From NCBI GenBank assembly GCA_964529445.1, contig CAZGWJ010000107.1:1-7967 (forward strand): a stretch of 7,967 nucleotides of DNA, in the 5' to 3' direction. This document shows, in pieces, positions 5,412-7,967 of this stretch (position 1 is the stretch's first letter; each line of letters begins with the position of its first letter). The notes beneath the pieces were generated by a model. That model made no database searches, was not told where the DNA came from, and worked only from the letters and a program-made list of their open reading frames with translations. The position numbers were made by a program, and so were the translations under genes. The stretch is from CAZGWJ01 sp964529445. Its GTDB lineage: Bacteria > Oederibacteriota > Muellerivitia > Muellerivitales > Muellerivitaceae.

Positions 5412-6125
5412 TCATTCCTTGGCGGACACCTTCGTGAATTCGACCGTGTCCAGGGGAATCCCCGGCCCCATCGCGGAGGAGAGGTGGGCCGAGAGCAGGT
5501 AGGTTCCCGTGGAAGCGGATGGGTTCGCCGCCACCAAAGCCTGGAGGATCACGCGCGCGTTCTCCTCGATCTGCGACTCCGCGAACTGGATCTTCCCGAT
5601 TCCCAGATGGCAGATGCCCTGGTCATCGACGCGATACTCGACCTTGCCCGCCTTGATCTCCTTGACGGCCTTGGCCACTTCGAGCGTAACGGTCCCGGCC
5701 TTGGGATTAGGCATGAGCCCCTTGGGTCCCAGGACCTTGCCGAGCTTGCCAGCCTCCCTCATGATGTCGGGGGTGGCCACGAGAACGTCGAATTCGAGGA
5801 ACCCGCCCGCGATCTTTTCGACCAGGTCGTTGGAACCCACGAGATCGGCACCGGCCTCCTCCGCCTCCTTGATCTTTTCGCCCTTGGCCAGGACGGCCAC
5901 CTTCAGGGTCTTGCCGGTGCCGTGAGGCAACAGAACCGTGCCCCTCACCTGCTGGTCGGCCTTCTTCACGTCCACGCCGAGCTTGACGTGCAACTCGACG
6001 GTCTCGTTGAACTTGGCAGGTGCGGACTTTTTGAGGAGAACCGCCGCCTCGGCGACGGGGTATCGCTTGCCTTCCGCGAGGAGTTCCTTGTTCTTCCGGT
6101 GACGCTTGCTCGCCTTGCTGGCCAT
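5412..6125 (-). CDS. rplA: 50S ribosomal protein L1
   Basis: Builds the L1 stalk of the large subunit, which binds 23S rRNA and assists release of E-site tRNA. In many bacteria it also represses its own operon by binding the mRNA. The 237 residues match the usual bacterial length. Domain I at both ends flanks domain II. Visible motifs are FNETVELHVKLGVD (39-52), GTGKTLKVAV (69-78), the L1 signature region KLGKVLGPKGLMPNPKAG (127-144), and the C-terminal STGTYLLSAHLSSAMGPGI (205-223). The ATG has a strong GGGAGGTC Shine-Dalgarno. That Shine-Dalgarno directly adjoins a probable L1-binding RNA element. The gene follows rplK by 131 nt and precedes rplJ by about 250 nt of regulatory leader. Confidence 0.98.
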   Translation of the reverse strand: MASKASKRHRKNKELLAEGKRYPVAEAAVLLKKSAPAKFNETVELHVKLGVDVKKADQQVRGTVLLPHGTGKTLKVAVLAKGEKIKEAEEAGADLVGSNDLVEKIAGGFLEFDVLVATPDIMREAGKLGKVLGPKGLMPNPKAGTVTLEVAKAVKEIKAGKVEYRVDDQGICHLGIGKIQFAESQIEENARVILQALVAANPSASTGTYLLSAHLSSAMGPGIPLDTVEFTKVSAKE

Positions 6126-6134
6126 CTTGACCTC

Positions 6135-6176
6135 CCGTGGTGCGAACGCCCCGCCTTTCGGACGGGACTCCCACAG
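6135..6176 (-). promoter_or_regulatory. Probable L1-binding leader before rplA
   Basis: On the minus strand CTGTGG (6176-6171) pairs CCACGG (6140-6135), and GTCCCG (6168-6163) pairs CGGGGC (6153-6148) above an asymmetric internal loop. That is two short helices with an unequal loop between them, as in known L1 mRNA sites. The outer stem shares two bases with the rplA Shine-Dalgarno GGGAGGTC (6136-6129), so bound L1 could hinder initiation. The assignment rests on shape, position and a GTGGGAG motif recalled from other bacteria. Confidence 0.5.
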
Positions 6177-6188
6177 TTGTGTTATTTC

Positions 6189-6207
6189 ATCCCCTTTGCA
6201 GGGATGT
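6189..6207. other. Small hairpin in the rplK-rplA gap
   Basis: CATCCC and GGGATG flank a 7-nt loop, giving a 6-bp stem about 50 nt after the rplK stop. It may extend the folded leader of rplA or form by chance. No T run follows on the coding strand. Confidence 0.25.
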
Positions 6208-6256
6208 TTACTTTCTCATCAAAACTTCGCGGCTTCGCGTTGGACGTGTATCTTGT

Positions 6257-6679
6257 TTACTGGATTTCGATGCCCATGCTGCGGGCCGTGCCCTCAACCA
6301 TGCGGACGGCGGAATCCAGCTTCTGGGCGTTCAGGTCGGGCATCTTGGTCTTCGCGATCTCCTCGACCTGTTTCTTCGTGACTTTGCCCACCTTCTGCTT
6401 GTTGGGAACCGGGGAAGCCACGGCGATTCCCGCCGCGCGCTTCAGGAGCACGGATGCCGGCGGCGTCTTGCAGATGAAGGTGAACGAACGATCCTTGTAG
6501 ATGCTGATGACCACGGGAATGATGAGTCCATCCTGCTTCTGGGTGGCAGCGTTGAACTGCTTGCAGAACTCCATGATGTTGACGCCGTGCTGGCCCAATG
6601 CCGGACCCACTGGGGGCGCCGGGTTGGCCTTGCCCGCCGGGATCTGGAGTTTCACCATCGCGTTGACTTCCTTAGCCAT
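6257..6679 (-). CDS. rplK: 50S ribosomal protein L11
   Basis: L11 binds the GTPase-associated region of 23S rRNA at the base of the L7/L12 stalk and is needed for RelA-dependent stringent signalling in studied bacteria. The 140 residues carry KLQIPAGKANPAPPVGPALGQ (10-30), the diagnostic N-terminal block with the proline-rich linker. FCKQFNAATQ (38-47) follows, then the rRNA-binding C-terminal domain with KTPPASVLLKRAAG (71-84) and the MVEGTARSMGIEI end. The ATG at 6679 matches the usual MAKEV-type N-terminus. The frame stays open 27 codons further upstream, but that stretch runs through a repeat element and is not conserved L11 sequence. The Shine-Dalgarno is weak, which is unusual for this gene. 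The repeat ends about 20 nt before the start, so the native leader may have been disrupted. Confidence 0.97.
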   Translation of the reverse strand: MAKEVNAMVKLQIPAGKANPAPPVGPALGQHGVNIMEFCKQFNAATQKQDGLIIPVVISIYKDRSFTFICKTPPASVLLKRAAGIAVASPVPNKQKVGKVTKKQVEEIAKTKMPDLNAQKLDSAVRMVEGTARSMGIEIQ

Positions 6680-6701
6680 GACTCGGAACCACTCTTTCTT
6701 T

Positions 6702-6800
6702 TTCACCACCAAGGCACAAAGGCGCCAAGGGGGTCTTTCTTTATTTGTTTCCTCTAACAACCCAAGCCACTTCTTGGTGTCTTGGAGTCTTGGTGGTGGA
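6702..6800. repeat. Interspersed hairpin repeat with 8-nt periodicity, copy 2 (nusG-rplK gap)
   Basis: The left arm has three tandem 8-mers: CACCAAGG (6707-6714), CACAAAGG (6715-6722) and CGCCAAGG (6723-6730). The right arm has TCTTGGTG (6772-6779), TCTTGGAG (6780-6787) and TCTTGGTG (6788-6795), the same unit inverted. Roughly 24 of 31 aligned arm positions match, with CACCACCAAG perfect. The spacer of about 40 bp is T-rich. The element fills almost the whole gap, ending 2 nt from the nusG stop and about 20 nt from the rplK start, inside what is normally one operon. Confidence 0.75.
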
Positions 6801-6802
6801 TT

Positions 6803-7333
6803 CTATTCCTTTTCGACCTGGTGGTATTCCAGTTCGACCGGCGTCTGACGCCCGAAGATGGTCACCATGACCTTGACCCGCTCGCGCTCAGGGTTCAATT
6901 CTTCCACGACACCCGAAAAGTTGGCGAAGGGACCGTCCATCACCTTCACGAGGTCGCCTTTCTCGAAGATGCTCTTCATGGCTCGGCGCTCGCGGCGCTT
7001 GCCGATGTGCTCAAGGATCGCCGTGACTTCCTCATCCGGCAAGGGCGTCGGCTTGATGCCCGACCCCACGAAGCTGGTCACCTTCGGGGTATTACGAACC
7101 ACGGCCCAAGAGTTGTCGTCCAGTTCCATCTCCACCAGCACATAGCCGGGGAAAAATTTCTTGTTGGTGACGCGCTTCTTGCCCGCGCGGGTTTCCGTCA
7201 CCTCTTCCGAAGGAATCAGGATCTGGAAGATCTTGTCCTCCATCTTCATGCTCTTGATCCGGCTCTCGAGGTTGGTTTTCACCTTGGCCTCGTAGCCCGA
7301 ATAGGTGTTGATGACGTACCAGCGCTTCGACAT
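6803..7333 (-). CDS. nusG: Transcription termination/antitermination factor NusG
   Basis: NusG binds the RNA polymerase clamp to modulate pausing, links to Rho, and can bridge to the ribosome through its C-terminal domain. The 176 residues show the NGN domain starting with RWYVINTYSGYE (4-15), the FFPGYVLVEM block (60-69) and VRNTPKVTSFVG (79-90). A short linker follows, then the KOW domain (about 123-176) with KGDLVKVMDGPFANFSG (125-141) and VTIFGRQTPVELE (157-169). It has the standard two-domain architecture with no insertion domain. The ATG has an AAGGA Shine-Dalgarno at close spacing. It lies 48 nt after secE, the usual partner. A hairpin lies in that gap and a repeat element directly follows the TAG stop. 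Confidence 0.98.
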   Translation of the reverse strand: MSKRWYVINTYSGYEAKVKTNLESRIKSMKMEDKIFQILIPSEEVTETRAGKKRVTNKKFFPGYVLVEMELDDNSWAVVRNTPKVTSFVGSGIKPTPLPDEEVTAILEHIGKRRERRAMKSIFEKGDLVKVMDGPFANFSGVVEELNPERERVKVMVTIFGRQTPVELEYHQVEKE

Positions 7334-7356
7334 GGATCCTTCTTCCCCTTCCCGTT

Positions 7357-7376
7357 CTCCCGCCCTTGGGCGGGAG
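7357..7376 (-). other. Perfect palindrome after the secE stop codon
   Basis: CTCCCGCCC, TT, GGGCGGGAG: a 9-bp stem with a two-base centre, beginning exactly 5 nt after the secE TGA and about 23 nt before the nusG start. It lacks a following T run on the minus strand, so it is not a typical terminator. The spacing from the stop codon is the same as for the hairpins after rplA and tuf. Confidence 0.7.
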
Positions 7377-7381
7377 TCCGG

Positions 7382-7573
7382 TCATTTGATGACGAGCCCC
7401 AAGAGCTTGGTGATCGACAGATCGTAGACGGCGAACAGGACCACCAGGAAAAAGACGGTGATCAGCACGACCGACGTGGATCCCTGGGCTTCCTCGCGGC
7501 TGGGCCAGGAGATCTTCTTAAATTCCGATCTCGCCTCGGCGAAGAATTCCTTGAGATTCTGCAGCATGGACAT
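7382..7573 (-). CDS. secE: Preprotein translocase subunit SecE
   Basis: Essential inner-membrane subunit that clamps the SecY channel of the SecYEG translocon. The 63-residue single-span form is typical of most bacteria outside the enteric group. It has an amphipathic N-terminal cytoplasmic helix (LQNLKEFFAEARSEFKKI, 4-21), the conserved ISWPSREE motif (21-28), one transmembrane helix (about 34-52) and a short C-terminal tail. Two ATGs compete, at 7573 and 7567. AAGGAG lies 4 nt before the first and 10 nt before the second, so the start could shift by two residues. It sits between tRNA-Trp and nusG, the normal genomic neighbourhood. Confidence 0.95.
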   Translation of the reverse strand: MSMLQNLKEFFAEARSEFKKISWPSREEAQGSTSVVLITVFFLVVLFAVYDLSITKLLGLVIK

Positions 7574-7626
7574 TCGACTCCTTCGTTCCCGCCGACCCCC
7601 GACCAGGGCGGCGTCCGTTCCTGAAA

Positions 7627-7702
7627 TGGCAGGGCAGGCAGGACTCGAACCTGCAACCGACGGTTTTGGAGACCGCTACTCTACCAATTGAGCTACTGCC
7701 CT
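7627..7702 (-). tRNA. trnW: tRNA-Trp (anticodon CCA)
   Basis: A complete 76-nt cloverleaf is visible on the minus strand. The acceptor stem is AGGGCAG (7702-7696) with CTGCCCT (7637-7631). The D arm is GCTC/GAGT with an AATTGGTA loop. The anticodon stem GCGGT/ACCGT closes the 7-nt loop CTCCAAA with anticodon CCA at 7669-7667. The T arm is GCAGG, TTCGAGT, CCTGC. The discriminator is G and the 3' CCA is encoded. It lies 14 nt after rpmG and about 53 nt before secE on the same strand, so it is very likely excised from the same transcript. A tRNA-Trp between rpmG and secE is a known arrangement in bacteria. Confidence 0.98.
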
Positions 7703-7716
7703 GACTCCGTCCGTGG

Positions 7717-7866
7717 TTACTTGGTTTCCTTGTGCTGGGTGTGCTTGCGACACCACTTGCAGTACTTCTTGATCTCGACCTTTTCGGGCTTCTTGCGCTT
7801 GTCGCGAGTCCCGTGGTAGTTGCGGCGCTTGCAGGTGCCGCAAGCCAGGGTGATCATTTCTCTCAT
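7717..7866 (-). CDS. rpmG: 50S ribosomal protein L33 (zinc-ribbon form)
   Basis: A 49-residue large-subunit protein located near the E site. My translation begins MREMITLACGTCKRR and ends HTQHKETK. The two CxxC pairs (C9/C12 and C36/C39) form a zinc ribbon, so this is the zinc-containing C+ version; C- paralogues lack these Cys. The EIKKYCKWCRKHTQHKE segment (31-47) is highly typical of the family. The ATG at 7866 gives the usual 49-residue length and has a GAGGAAG Shine-Dalgarno about 10 nt upstream. A second in-frame ATG three codons later is less likely. It is flanked by tuf upstream and tRNA-Trp downstream. Confidence 0.96.
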   Translation of the reverse strand: MREMITLACGTCKRRNYHGTRDKRKKPEKVEIKKYCKWCRKHTQHKETK

Positions 7867-7885
7867 GTCGGTCCGTCTTCCTCGT

Positions 7886-7906
7886 GGGCGCGGCCTCGCC
7901 GCGCCC
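7886..7906 (-). other. Perfect GC hairpin after the tuf stop codon
   Basis: GGGCGCGGC and GCCGCGCCC pair over 9 bp with a 3-nt loop, starting exactly 5 nt after the tuf TAA. No T run follows on the minus strand, and the rpmG Shine-Dalgarno comes within a few bases, so read-through into rpmG is expected. It could set the relative level of tuf and downstream mRNA. Confidence 0.7.
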
Positions 7907-7911
7907 GGTTG

Positions 7912-7967
7912 TTATTCGATGATTTCGGTCACGACGCCGGCGCCCACGGTGTGGCCGCCCTCGCGGA
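7912..7967 (-). CDS. tuf: Elongation factor Tu, C-terminal end (runs off the right edge)
   Basis: The last 17 complete codons read REGGHTVGAGVVTEIIE followed by TAA. This is the near-invariant C-terminus of EF-Tu (REGGRTVGAGVV then a short variable tail), from domain III, which contacts aminoacyl-tRNA. EF-Tu delivers aminoacyl-tRNA to the ribosome. A tuf gene upstream of rpmG, tRNA-Trp and secE is a classical order and supports the call despite the short fragment. The bulk of the gene, including the GTPase domain, lies outside the window. Confidence 0.9.
   Translation of the reverse strand, partial: REGGHTVGAGVVTEIIE

Noticed and set aside
6215..6250. Degenerate third copy of the 8-nt periodic repeat after rplK
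   Set aside because: CTTCGCGGCTTCGCG resembles one arm, but only two units are present and no inverted partner arm is visible.
5484..6500. Plus-strand open frame of 338 codons opposite rplA and rplK
   Set aside because: It crosses two conserved genes and the gap between them, has no known motif, and is a mirror frame of GC-rich coding sequence.
6680..6760. 27-codon N-terminal extension of L11
   Set aside because: The extension is encoded by the repeat element and is unlike any L11 N-terminus. The conserved start is MAKEV at 6679.
6782..7624. Plus-strand open frame of 280 codons opposite nusG and secE
   Set aside because: It is antisense to two unmistakable genes and begins inside the repeat element, with no domain or ribosome binding site.

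Overview
This is a GC-rich bacterial chromosome window (about 65 to 70% GC in hand-counted housekeeping stretches). All genes lie on the minus strand, so the biological order runs from right to left. There is no phage, insertion sequence, transposase or CRISPR array. The lineage cannot be named from the sequence alone. Gene content is ordinarily bacterial (EF-Tu, L33, SecE, NusG, L11, L1, L10, L7/L12). Interspersed non-coding repeats and a composition switch inside metG are what stand out.

Right block (7967 to 4125): the 3' end of tuf, rpmG (L33), tRNA-Trp(CCA), secE, nusG, rplK, rplA, rplJ and rplL. This is the classical translation/transcription cluster. It carries several visible RNA control elements: a probable L1-binding leader touching the rplA ribosome binding site, an L10 leader followed by a terminator-like hairpin before rplJ, and perfect GC-rich hairpins exactly 5 nt after the stop codons of tuf, secE and rplA. 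A strong intrinsic terminator ends the block after rplL, so rpoB and rpoC do not follow as they do in most bacteria.

Left block (4022 to 1): tmk (thymidylate kinase), holB (DNA polymerase III delta'), metG (methionyl-tRNA synthetase) and the start of tatD (metal-dependent deoxyribonuclease). This resembles the Bacillus-type tmk..holB..metS-tatD neighbourhood, with the genes usually found between holB and metG missing. tmk and holB abut, and metG and tatD overlap by 4 nt (ATGA). A TATAAT box precedes metG.

Non-coding oddities: two hairpin-forming elements of about 100 bp, built from 8-nt periodic units (consensus roughly CRCNAAGR), sit in the holB-metG and nusG-rplK gaps, and a different short repeat patch sits between the rplL terminator and tmk. 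The most striking anomaly is within metG. The roughly 600 bp encoding the region from just after KMSKS almost to the C-terminus is about 46% GC, against about 65 to 70% on both sides, in an unbroken reading frame. That suggests a recombinant gene, or possibly an assembly chimera.

The window looks like housekeeping sequence. No new multi-gene system is visible. The points worth following are the mosaic metG, the apparent L10 attenuation switch, the 8-nt periodic repeats and the stop-plus-5 hairpins.
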